Positions 33,464 through 40,920 of a stretch of DNA of 43,939 nucleotides are shown here, piece by piece. The translations under genes were made by a program, and so were the position numbers. Every line of letters begins with the position of its first letter. The stretch's first letter is position 1. The notes beneath the pieces are model-generated. The model made no database searches. It had not been told where the DNA came from and saw only the letters and a list, made by a program, of their open reading frames with translations. Source of the stretch: an uncultured Eubacterium sp. (GTDB lineage Bacteria; Bacillota; Clostridia; Lachnospirales; Lachnospiraceae); the NCBI GenBank assembly GCA_910584875.1, contig CAJUDA010000027.1, forward strand, positions 1 through 43,939, in the 5' to 3' direction.

Positions 33464-33492
33464 ATTATAAATGACCGTATTATAAATGTCAA
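33464..33492 (-). promoter_or_regulatory. consensus promoter of the histidine kinase gene
   Basis: On the minus strand, TTGACA (plus-strand TGTCAA, 33487-33492) and TATAAT (plus-strand ATTATA, 33464-33469) are 17 bases apart. The -35 element is only two bases from the LytTR repeats, so bound regulator could hinder it. Confidence 0.88.
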
Positions 33493-33494
33493 AT

Positions 33495-33525
33495 TACCGT
33501 TCGTCGCGTTTTTCGACCGTTCGTC
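33495..33525 (+). promoter_or_regulatory. LytTR/AgrA-type operator before the peptide operon
   Basis: ACCGTTCGTC is repeated exactly at 33496-33505 and 33516-33525 with a 20-base period, each matching the AgrA-type repeat consensus. The second copy ends 10 bases before a -35-like TTGAAA. The same arrangement and near-identical flanks occur at 32113-32142. Confidence 0.88.
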
Positions 33526-33534
33526 TCATTTTGC

Positions 33535-33564
33535 TTGAAATTAGTAGTAGATGTGTGTTATGGT
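33535..33564 (+). promoter_or_regulatory. probable activator-dependent promoter of the peptide operon
   Basis: TTGAAA (33535-33540) and TATGGT (33559-33564) with an 18-base spacer form a weak promoter directly after the LytTR repeats. The start of the 19-codon gene is about 45 bases downstream. Confidence 0.6.
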
Positions 33565-33615
33565 AGTAATAACAATATTGCAATGTTGAATACAAATGAG
33601 AGGAGGGGAGAGTAC

Positions 33616-33675
33616 ATGTTTGGATTACTTACATTTGATACCTGGTGGGACTGGTGGAAAAAATGGTTCAGCTAA
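33616..33675 (+). CDS. 19-residue tryptophan-rich peptide
   Basis: A small gene with a strong ribosome binding site (AGGAGGGGAG, 33601-33610) encodes MFGLLTFDTWWDWWKKWFS. Five of its 19 residues are Trp, arranged as WW..WW...W. It is the first gene after the LytTR-controlled promoter. It has no signal peptide and no leader/GG motif. Candidate roles are a leaderless bacteriocin exported by the downstream MacAB-like system, a secreted pheromone for the adjacent kinase, or a PSM-like membrane-active peptide. The double-Trp pattern recalls the streptococcal ComS pheromone precursor (ends LDWWSL), but no ComR/Rgg regulator is present. Its function is inferred and its expression is strongly suggested by the site and position. 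Confidence 0.75.
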   Translation: MFGLLTFDTWWDWWKKWFS

Positions 33676-33741
33676 GGTGAAGCGTTGAGGGTAGGGTGGG
33701 AGGATAAAAAAATTTATATGGAAGGAGAAATAAAGATAATT

Positions 33742-34272
33742 ATGAAACGATTTAGGATGATTGTATTTGTACTTATGTTTGTTTTTGCAATTACACCTAT
33801 AACTGCTCAGGCGGCAAGTTATGACAATATTTCGCGTAAAATTGGGGGGTATGGAGTATCGGTCTCAAAAAAGACGGATCAAAAACTATCTACAGATACA
33901 GTTAGTGAATTGGTAAATAGGAAAAAGTATGCAGTAAAAACTACTGATAAATGTTCAATATCTAAAGATATTACATTCTCAGCGTCTTGCAGTAGTTCGA
34001 TCAGTGGTTCTATAGGGGTAACAGATGGAGTTGTGTCAGGTAGTCTTGGGAGTAAGATTCAAAGTTCTTATTCTTTTAAGAGTAATTATGTTAGAAAATA
34101 CACAAAGACAATTAGTGCAAAAGTTCCAGCAAAAAAAACATATAAAGTAAAAGCGACGATTAAAGGTGATGTTGTTGATGTTTATTATAAGTTCTTTGTA
34201 GTATGGATAACGACGAGTAAAGGAAATGGCAAAGTATCTGTTCCCAAATATTGTTCATGGACATGCTGCTAA
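33742..34272 (+). CDS. secreted Ser/Thr-rich protein with Cys-rich tail, possible pore-forming toxin
   Basis: A 176-residue protein with a clear signal peptide (1-24, cleavage after AQA). Residues 75-115 are a Ser-rich, alternating polar/apolar stretch (SASCSSSISGSIGVTDGVVS and following). A segment VPAKKTYKVKATIKGDVVDV (128-147) then resembles a strand pair of aerolysin-like ETX/MTX2 toxins. Cysteines are C71, C83, C171, C175 and C176, so disulfides are likely. The similarity to beta-pore-forming toxins is my reading of the pattern, not a detected homology. It follows the Trp-rich peptide and precedes transport genes. ATG 33742 gives the cleanest signal peptide. ATG 33718 (12-base longer N-terminal segment MEGEIKII) is the alternative, and neither has ideal ribosome-site spacing. 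Confidence 0.75.
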   Translation: MKRFRMIVFVLMFVFAITPITAQAASYDNISRKIGGYGVSVSKKTDQKLSTDTVSELVNRKKYAVKTTDKCSISKDITFSASCSSSISGSIGVTDGVVSGSLGSKIQSSYSFKSNYVRKYTKTISAKVPAKKTYKVKATIKGDVVDVYYKFFVVWITTSKGNGKVSVPKYCSWTCC

Positions 34273-34293
34273 TATTATACAATATTAAATGCG

Positions 34294-34365
34294 CCCCTTT
34301 TTGGTGAAAAAAGGGTGAAATAAATTGTGACCCAACGGCAATTTAGGCTTGATGACGTTGGGTCA
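34294..34365 (+). repeat. two hairpins between the secreted-protein gene and the lipoprotein gene
   Basis: CCCTTTTT (34295-34302) pairs with AAAAAGGG (34308-34315). A perfect 10-bp inverted repeat TGACCCAACG (34328-34337) / CGTTGGGTCA (34356-34365) has an 18-base loop. Neither is followed by a T tract, so they look like processing or stabilising structures rather than a full terminator. They may set a higher level for the upstream cistrons. Confidence 0.65.
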
Positions 34366-34382
34366 AAGAAAAAATGAGGTGA

Positions 34383-35360
34383 ATGGTGAAAGTGAAGGTA
34401 AATAATTTTATGAGAAAATTTATTAGTGGTTGTATTGTTTGTTTCATGGTTTTATGTCTAACCGGGTGTAAGGATGAGAAGCAGAAAAAAGAGGTTGCAA
34501 AGCCTAATGGAGATTGTGTAGCTAAATTTGTGAATTATATGCAAAGTATTGCGATAGGAGATAATGAATTTGATTTATTATTCTATTGTGATGATGCAGT
34601 TAAATCAGCCTGGGCAAAAGATAATATTGAAGAAGTTTCAATAAAAATTGGAGAAAGTAATACGACAGTTATGTCTGTGGAAAATATAGAATTGACAAAT
34701 GATGGAAAATATTGCCGAGGGGTAATAACGTTGACGGGTGAGTTTGATCAGGAGTGTTCGGGTGTTATGTCGTTACTAGTTTTAATGAAAAATAATAAAG
34801 AGGAGCAGAGATATGCTTTAGGAGAATGTGCGGTTGTTGATAATAATAAGACGGATTACTCGGATATCAATCAGTTACAGTGTGGTGGTGTGGTAAAAAT
34901 GGATGATAAGGAAAACGTCTATACATATGGGATAATAGCCCATGTTGAGACTGATTGTGATATATCAATCAAAAAAATTGACCTTGCATTGGACCAGGTT
35001 GGATTAGATACCAATAACTATGTTATATATTCACCTCAGGAATATAAACAGAAGATTGAAAAGAGTCTGGATGAAACTACATTTGATGAGATAAATAAAG
35101 ATGCATACAAAAAAAGGAAAGTTAGTTCATTGAAAAAAACAATCAACCTTCAACTTAAGAAGGGAGAATATTATATTTATTTTCCATTAGTATTCATGAG
35201 TGATGCATTACCAGGGTTAGTTCAGTCCGTGATAAAACTTAAATATATGAATAGTAAAGGCAAGGAAATAAGCTTTGTCTCAAATTGCTTTCCCTATTTT
35301 TCGGAATTTTCTAAAAGTGAATCGGTAGTTGATGATATGTTTAATGGTAATGGAGAATGA
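34383..35360 (+). CDS. lipoprotein of the exported-peptide locus
   Basis: A 325-residue lipoprotein. A signal peptide ends in the lipobox LTGC, so the mature protein is anchored at its Cys. The rest is acidic and shows no domain I recognise. ATG 34383 or GTG 34386 (GAGGTGA just upstream) and ATG 34410 are all possible starts, and each keeps the lipobox. It overlaps the next gene at ATGA. Its place between the secreted protein and a MacA/MacB-like transporter suggests immunity or a helper role, which is inferred from position. Base composition is AT-rich, unlike most of the window. Confidence 0.8.
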   Translation: MVKVKVNNFMRKFISGCIVCFMVLCLTGCKDEKQKKEVAKPNGDCVAKFVNYMQSIAIGDNEFDLLFYCDDAVKSAWAKDNIEEVSIKIGESNTTVMSVENIELTNDGKYCRGVITLTGEFDQECSGVMSLLVLMKNNKEEQRYALGECAVVDNNKTDYSDINQLQCGGVVKMDDKENVYTYGIIAHVETDCDISIKKIDLALDQVGLDTNNYVIYSPQEYKQKIEKSLDETTFDEINKDAYKKRKVSSLKKTINLQLKKGEYYIYFPLVFMSDALPGLVQSVIKLKYMNSKGKEISFVSNCFPYFSEFSKSESVVDDMFNGNGE

Positions 35361-35362
35361 GT

Positions 35363-36223
35363 ATGAAAAGTTTAAAAAACTTAGTGTTTATAATAATTTT
35401 TTTATTGCTTTTATCAATAAGTATAATTGGGATCGTTCTATTGAATGGAAGTGATAAAGATACAGATGAAAATTTATTAAATGACATAAAAATTGAAAAA
35501 TATTCTCAATATTCGAAAATATTTTTAGAACATGAGGATATGCAACAAATTCAGGAATTTAAAGGGAGAATACAAAGTAAGGAGCCTAGTTATATTGATA
35601 AAATAAGGATTAGAGGTAATTTAGAGTCATTAAAGAAGATGCAGGGAAGTAAATTTAAGGTTTCAGAAGTGATTTATAAGGATTCAAATACAGTATATAA
35701 AGCGAAATATAATGGGGTGGTTGACCGAGTATTTAAAAATGGTGATGATTTAATAATTGTATTATCAAATTATGATAATAGATTTATCAGTGCAGAAATT
35801 CCTGTAAAATATGTGCAGTATTTGAAATTAGGGAAATTAATAAAATTCACATATGGTGGGCATGTAAGGAAGGGAAAAATTTCTTATATAGCTACGACAG
35901 CAGAAAATAATATGGTTCCCATTGAAATAAAATTTAGTGATAAGAATTGTCAGATGCTTACAAACGCAGATGTTGTACTTAAATTGGTTAAAAAGGAAGT
36001 TAAATCTGCGATTGCTGTACCAGAGAAAGCATTAGTTTGTACTAATGAAGAATATTATGTAAGAATTCAGGATGAAAAAAATGATGATGGAAAATTAGTG
36101 CCTGTGATAATTGGAATGAAATCAGATGAAGGTGAGGTTGAAATAAAAGAGGGACTTAATATTAATGATGTTGTTCTTTTTGAAACATCAAAGGAGATTT
36201 TAGAGACAAATGGCAAAAAATAG
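35363..36223 (+). CDS. MacA-like membrane-fusion (adaptor) protein
   Basis: A 286-residue protein with one N-terminal membrane segment (about 4-28), a helical region (about 35-85) and a beta-rich region with the adaptor-type features VYKAKYNGVVDRVFKNGDDLIIVL and VPEKALVCTNEEYYVRI. It lacks the long coiled hairpin of Gram-negative MacA, as expected in a Gram-positive. It is followed by a MacB-type ATPase and permease, and the three should form one transporter. ATG 35363 is placed 7 bases after GGAG; ATG 35357 overlaps the upstream stop but sits too close to that site. Strongly AT-rich. Confidence 0.82.
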   Translation: MKSLKNLVFIIIFLLLLSISIIGIVLLNGSDKDTDENLLNDIKIEKYSQYSKIFLEHEDMQQIQEFKGRIQSKEPSYIDKIRIRGNLESLKKMQGSKFKVSEVIYKDSNTVYKAKYNGVVDRVFKNGDDLIIVLSNYDNRFISAEIPVKYVQYLKLGKLIKFTYGGHVRKGKISYIATTAENNMVPIEIKFSDKNCQMLTNADVVLKLVKKEVKSAIAVPEKALVCTNEEYYVRIQDEKNDDGKLVPVIIGMKSDEGEVEIKEGLNINDVVLFETSKEILETNGKK

Positions 36224-36254
36224 CTAAAACTAATATTACGAAAGGTTTGGCAAT

Positions 36255-36911
36255 ATGAATAATTTTATAATAGAATTACGAAATATAAAAAAATACTATC
36301 AAGATAAGAAAGTGCTGGATGGTATTTCCATAAAAATACAAAAGAATGAATTCATTTCAATTATGGGTCCATCGGGATGTGGAAAGAGTACATTATTAAA
36401 TATTTTAGGCTTATTGGATAGTTTTGAAGGAGAATACTTAATAGATGATCAGCATATTAAATTTAGTCAGTATGCTGAGATTAGGAATCAATACATTGGA
36501 TTTGTATTTCAATTATATCATTTACTGCCTAATATCACAGTGAAGGATAATATTCTTTTGCCAATTATGTATACAGGAAAAGGCAAAATACGAGAATCTG
36601 TAAAATCTTTCGATGAAATTGTAGAAGGTCTTGGGATAACTGAAATATTAGGAAAAAAAATTGATGTGTTGTCAGGAGGCGAAAAGCAAAGAGTGGCAAT
36701 TGCAAGAGCTATGATCCTAAATCCATACATTCTAATTGCAGACGAACCAACGGGAGCTCTGGATGATAAAAACGCAAGAGATGTCATCGGAATTTTTAAA
36801 AGGTTTGTAAAGAAAGATCATAGTGTGGTAATGGTAACACATAATAAAGAGATTGCTAATAGCGCAAATCGCCGTTATAAATTGTGTGAGGGAAAATTGA
36901 ATGAATTATAA
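36255..36911 (+). CDS. MacB/LolD-type ABC transporter ATP-binding protein
   Basis: A 218-residue ATPase with Walker A GPSGCGKS (38-45), Q-loop FVFQLYHLLPN, signature LSGGEKQR, Walker B ILIADEPTGALD and H-loop VTHNKE. This motif set is typical of MacB/LolD/peptide-export ATPases. It overlaps the permease gene by 11 bases, so the two are coupled. Members of this group move peptides or extract lipopeptides in the outward direction or act in peptide resistance. Row 36241-36300 contains only 11 G+C in 60 bases. Confidence 0.93.
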   Translation: MNNFIIELRNIKKYYQDKKVLDGISIKIQKNEFISIMGPSGCGKSTLLNILGLLDSFEGEYLIDDQHIKFSQYAEIRNQYIGFVFQLYHLLPNITVKDNILLPIMYTGKGKIRESVKSFDEIVEGLGITEILGKKIDVLSGGEKQRVAIARAMILNPYILIADEPTGALDDKNARDVIGIFKRFVKKDHSVVMVTHNKEIANSANRRYKLCEGKLNEL

Positions 36912-38178
36912 TAAAAGTTTGTTATTCTTTAGAGGTTGTCTAATTCAGATCAAATCAAGTAAAAGTAGATTATTTTTAACAGTTGCTGGTGTGATTTTGG
37001 CAGCTGTATTGTATTTGACTGCATCTATTGCTGTTGAAACTTATATAAGTGATCTATACAAAGAGGCAAAAGCTTGTTCAAGTGAGGGAATTCTTTTAAC
37101 TGGTACAATTCAGAGCGAGTTAGTAACCGATATGGAATTGAAGTTTCCACATATAACAAAATCTGAATTTATGACTCCAATTACTTCTTTTTCTTATTTA
37201 TTTACTAGTCGTGATTTTAATTTTGCAGCAATTCCAATTTTAATAGGAACTTCAAGTGATTTTATGGATATACCAGTATATTCTACACAAGGGATATCCA
37301 GTATGTATACGTCAAAAATAGTACAAGGACGTGATATAAGTTATAAAGATATTACTCAAAGGAAGAGGGTAGTAGTGATAAGCAGCCTTGCAGCAAAAAT
37401 ATTTTTTCCGAAAGAAGAAGCAATTGGGAATATGATAGAATTATCTTTGACAGGAAAAGAGTCGGATAAAGAAAGTTTTGAAGTGATTGGTATTTACGAA
37501 AATGGATATGATGAAAAAAAGGTATTAGAACAATTAGAAATAGTAAAGAAAAAGGGAAACGCAGGAAGTAATCTTCTGTTGAATTTCTATATTCCTAAAT
37601 CAGTTTATTATGATTATACTGAATATGTTAGTAAGGATTTATCAGCAGTGGTTTTCGATAGTGGAGTGGGAATCGAAATTAAAAAAACTGTAGAAAATTA
37701 TTATAGTGTTCTTGAAATGGTTGATGTAATTTATCAAGAAAAAAAGATAAGAGAGGTTAATGAAATTAATAATGATATGCTTTTTATTATGGATATTGTT
37801 ATGCTGGTAATGATGTTGATTGCTGGTTTAAATTTGTTTAATAGTATGATGTTTTCCATAAGGGAAAGAATTAGCGAAATAGGTATCAGAAAAGCGTTAG
37901 GGGCGAGTAATATAGATATTTTGAAGCAGTTTGTATTTGAAGGGGTCCTAATATCCGCTATAGGTGTGTTGATTGCCTTAGTTATAACAATTTTTTTTAT
38001 GTTATGTTGCCAAATTATTTTAAATAAGTATACTGCATTGGATATTAAAATAGTATGCAATTTAAAAATATTTATAAAAATGGTTTGTTATATGTTAATG
38101 ATGAGTTTGATTTTTAGTCTGATACCTGCTCTGATAGCAGCAAAAACAAAAATAATCGAAGCAATTAGATTTGATTAA
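36901..38178 (+). CDS. MacB-type ABC transporter permease (FtsX family)
   Basis: A 425-residue permease with the MacB layout. One N-terminal membrane segment (about 23-47) is followed by a large extracytoplasmic MacB_PCD-like domain (about 50-285) and three C-terminal membrane segments (about 295-420). The FtsX signature MMFSIRERISEIGIRKALGAS is present. It works with the ATPase and the MacA-like adaptor as a mechanotransmission exporter. Antimicrobial peptides and peptide toxins are common substrates in this family, and the Trp-rich peptide is a candidate. It ends the AT-rich block. Confidence 0.93.
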   Translation: MNYNKSLLFFRGCLIQIKSSKSRLFLTVAGVILAAVLYLTASIAVETYISDLYKEAKACSSEGILLTGTIQSELVTDMELKFPHITKSEFMTPITSFSYLFTSRDFNFAAIPILIGTSSDFMDIPVYSTQGISSMYTSKIVQGRDISYKDITQRKRVVVISSLAAKIFFPKEEAIGNMIELSLTGKESDKESFEVIGIYENGYDEKKVLEQLEIVKKKGNAGSNLLLNFYIPKSVYYDYTEYVSKDLSAVVFDSGVGIEIKKTVENYYSVLEMVDVIYQEKKIREVNEINNDMLFIMDIVMLVMMLIAGLNLFNSMMFSIRERISEIGIRKALGASNIDILKQFVFEGVLISAIGVLIALVITIFFMLCCQIILNKYTALDIKIVCNLKIFIKMVCYMLMMSLIFSLIPALIAAKTKIIEAIRFD

Positions 38179-38190
38179 GGGGGAAGATCA

Positions 38191-39228
38191 GTGAAAAGTA
38201 TAAGGAAAGGGATGCTATTTACAATGCTGTTTCTCGGACTGACTAGCTGCCAGATGGAACAGTCCGGTACAACACAGGGTTCACAGAAGGGGACGATCTA
38301 TCAGATTCGGCAGCAGACCTGTAATTTAGGAGAGGCAGTCCCACTTTTTTTAGGAAAGACGATGGAAGAGACGAAAAAAAAGGGAGCTGAGATAGAAAAG
38401 GATTATTATCATTATGAAGATAAGGAGCAGTCATTGTCCGGTGGCACCTTCACAGATGGAGCAGGTTTTTTTCTTAAGTACTGCGATTACAGGGATAATG
38501 CCGGGATGGCATATTACTGGGCTTCGGACTGCTATGAACACAAATATGATTTTGCGGACTGGGGGCTTCGGAAAGCGTATCCCGAAGACGAACTGGATGC
38601 CTGCAGCAAAGAAGAGGTTTTGCGTTACTGCCAGCCCTATGCAGAATTTATGGGGTATAAGGAGGCGGATGTGACAGTATATGCAATGACGCAGGAGATT
38701 CTGGAGGATGTGAGGAAAAAGTTTAATGCCGGTGCGCCAGTCAGGGGAGCGGAAAAGGCGACAGGGTCGGATGATGAGGTAGCGAATGCATCGGTGGCGT
38801 GGACAAAAGAGGATGAGGCATATTATATCATATATAAGCCGTATCTGGGCGGCAGGATTATGGAGTCTGTCAGTCAGATCCTTGAGATCATCTATGTGCC
38901 TAAATATAAAAAGATTGTATATGCAAATGGTCAGATGCCCTGTCTGGCAGACCAGAAAACAGAAGAAATGATCCTCCCTTCGGAGGTGGCTGTGGAGAAG
39001 GTAAAACAGCTTCATGGCGCCCGGAGTGACAAAGAAATAAAAATCGAAAAAACTTCGCTTGTCTATTCGCTGAACTGGGATTTTACCAGGGAGAAAAAGG
39101 CTTCCTTGTGTTGGCGTGTAGACTATGAATTGAAAAATAGTGCACAGTATAAGGGGAATCAGGCATTTCGGGCAAAGCTTGTAGATGCCGTGACAGGAGA
39201 ATTCTGTACAAACAGTAAGGAGGAGTAA
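38191..39228 (+). CDS. lipoprotein, unknown family
   Basis: A 345-residue lipoprotein with a short signal peptide and lipobox LTSC. The mature part is rich in Lys, Glu and Tyr, and no known domain is recognisable. Two similar segments (LLPSEVAVEKVKQLHG-like and SLNWDFTREKKASLCWRVDYEL) suggest an alpha/beta YcdB- or PepSY-like fold, but this is weak. The start is GTG 38191 with AGGGGGAAG upstream. It begins 12 bases after the MacB-like permease, where composition returns to the window's usual level, and its stop is followed by the LanE-like permease with only one base between. Confidence 0.75.
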   Translation: MKSIRKGMLFTMLFLGLTSCQMEQSGTTQGSQKGTIYQIRQQTCNLGEAVPLFLGKTMEETKKKGAEIEKDYYHYEDKEQSLSGGTFTDGAGFFLKYCDYRDNAGMAYYWASDCYEHKYDFADWGLRKAYPEDELDACSKEEVLRYCQPYAEFMGYKEADVTVYAMTQEILEDVRKKFNAGAPVRGAEKATGSDDEVANASVAWTKEDEAYYIIYKPYLGGRIMESVSQILEIIYVPKYKKIVYANGQMPCLADQKTEEMILPSEVAVEKVKQLHGARSDKEIKIEKTSLVYSLNWDFTREKKASLCWRVDYELKNSAQYKGNQAFRAKLVDAVTGEFCTNSKEE

Positions 39229-39229
39229 C

Positions 39230-40027
39230 GTGTTTGCAAGGATATTCCGAATGGACTGCCAGAGATGTTTCCGACCGGTAAGAACAGGTCTTGTGATACT
39301 GACAGTTGTTGTGTTAATGATATATGGTGAATGGGAACAGATCAGACCTTATATTCAGGGAAATGATTTTCTGACATCGGGAGCACTGGGGATGTTGTCT
39401 CACAGTCTGTCATTTGATAAATTTAAAGTGATTATGGTGATATTGCTGGCAGGGCTGTATAACAGCAGTTTTTGTGAGGATGCGGAAAGCTGTTTTCTAA
39501 GGATGATTCTGGGAAGAGCAGATGTGACGAGCTATTGCCAGTCCCGGTTTCTGGCAAATACACTTATTATTATAGGTACGAGTGTGATCAGTTTTCTTTT
39601 GGTGACGTTTTGTCTGCTGCCCGTAATGCCACTTTTACCAGATGAAAGAAATTCTGCGATTTATTATCAGGAGCTGGCCTTTCACTATCCCTGGCTGTAT
39701 ATTGTCGTGACAGGGATACAGTTTGGTCTGGTAGTGGCGGCCTGCTGCAGCATCAGCATGCTGTTTTCTGCCTTTCAGGCAGATCGATTTGTGAGTGTGG
39801 GACTTCCGGGACTGATCTTTTTTGTGGCAGTTTCTTATATCCCCGAAAGCTCTGTTTTTGATGTGCTTCCTGTCATTTCCATGGATGCTTCATTTTTTAA
39901 AGATTTTGACAGCTCCAGACTGATTAATTTTTCGTGGAGTATATTATATCCGTTGACGATTATCTTTATCTCTGGTTATTTATTTTACCGGCGGATTCAA
40001 TGGAGGGTGAGAAATGGGAATATTTAG
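39230..40027 (+). CDS. ABC-2 type permease, LanE/LanG-like
   Basis: A 265-residue protein with six predicted membrane segments and no soluble domain. A short cytoplasmic entry (MFARIFRMDCQRCFRP) and the spacing of helices resemble lantibiotic-immunity permeases. The start is GTG 39230 with AGGAGG 6 bases upstream. It overlaps the next permease by 14 bases, and the pair with the following ATPase forms a LanFEG-like module. Family assignment rests on topology and gene order. Confidence 0.75.
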   Translation: MFARIFRMDCQRCFRPVRTGLVILTVVVLMIYGEWEQIRPYIQGNDFLTSGALGMLSHSLSFDKFKVIMVILLAGLYNSSFCEDAESCFLRMILGRADVTSYCQSRFLANTLIIIGTSVISFLLVTFCLLPVMPLLPDERNSAIYYQELAFHYPWLYIVVTGIQFGLVVAACCSISMLFSAFQADRFVSVGLPGLIFFVAVSYIPESSVFDVLPVISMDASFFKDFDSSRLINFSWSILYPLTIIFISGYLFYRRIQWRVRNGNI

Positions 40028-40907
40028 AGGAGCATGGGCGGTCGTATCAATTAATTTTCATAAATGGAAGCGGGATTACAGGGTCTGGCTGATTTTTGCA
40101 TTTACGGCAGTTATTATTGTTGATTATCTGTCTGGTTATACGGATTATGCTGTGGCAGAGAACCGTTCCCTGACGGGATGTCTTCTTCCGGTTTTATATC
40201 TGCCATCTGAGATATCACTCAGAGCACCCAAGATGCTGTGGCATATTGGGTTTATTTTATTGCTTTGCAATGCACCGTTTATGTATCCGGTATCACCATA
40301 TGCGATCCTGCGTACAAGGAGGGTAAAATGGTGGATCGGAGAATGTACTTATATCATTTTGGCAGCATTGATCTTCATGGTATTTGTTACACTGGTCAGT
40401 ATACTGGTTGCCGCTCCTGCCATGCCGCTTGCGGCAGACTGGGGTGAGACATTCCATGATTTTGTTTTTGGAACAGATACACACACTGTGCAGGAGCTGC
40501 TCGAACGATCCGCTTTATCAATTAAGGTTCCGCAAAAATCGATCATGTATCTGAATCCTGCAGCCTGTCAGATTTATACGTTCTTTACCGGATGGGGTAG
40601 TTTTGCGGTACTGGGGCTGCTTCTTTATCTGGTAAATTTATTGCAGAAGAATACGGTATTGGGACTTGGAGTTACGGCAGTTTTTATACTTCTGGATCCC
40701 ATCCTGACGATGCTGGCTCCCCAGTATGGTTACTGGATTCAGGTTTTCTCTCCGGTGTGCTGGACGAGTGTGGAGAACTTACATAATCTAAGGTCCGATT
40801 ACTTTGTCAGTATTCCCTTTGTGGCAGTCGCATATCCGCTTTTGATCATTGCATTAATAGCACTGATTGCCTGGGGAAGCAAAAAAGTAAGGATAGAAGT
40901 GAGATAA
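40014..40907 (+). CDS. ABC-2 type permease, LanE/LanG-like
   Basis: A 297-residue protein with six or seven membrane segments, including VWLIFAFTAVIIVDYLSGYTDYA near the N-terminus and a C-terminal KKVRIEV. It is the second permease of the module, translationally coupled to the first by a 14-base overlap, and is followed 13 bases later by the ATPase. Two dissimilar permeases plus one ATPase is the arrangement of self-protection transporters of lantibiotic producers. Confidence 0.78.
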   Translation: MGIFRGAWAVVSINFHKWKRDYRVWLIFAFTAVIIVDYLSGYTDYAVAENRSLTGCLLPVLYLPSEISLRAPKMLWHIGFILLLCNAPFMYPVSPYAILRTRRVKWWIGECTYIILAALIFMVFVTLVSILVAAPAMPLAADWGETFHDFVFGTDTHTVQELLERSALSIKVPQKSIMYLNPAACQIYTFFTGWGSFAVLGLLLYLVNLLQKNTVLGLGVTAVFILLDPILTMLAPQYGYWIQVFSPVCWTSVENLHNLRSDYFVSIPFVAVAYPLLIIALIALIAWGSKKVRIEVR

Positions 40908-40920
40908 TGGAGGGAAGAGT

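Noticed and set aside
33596..33688. A 30-codon frame overlapping the Trp-rich peptide, starting at ATG 33596
   Set aside because: It has no ribosome binding site upstream. The AGGAGGGG of the 19-codon gene lies inside it, and its composition looks like an out-of-frame reading.
34328..34365. The 10-bp inverted repeat as an operon terminator
   Set aside because: It is followed by A residues rather than T on the + strand, and the downstream genes have no promoter of their own that I can see.
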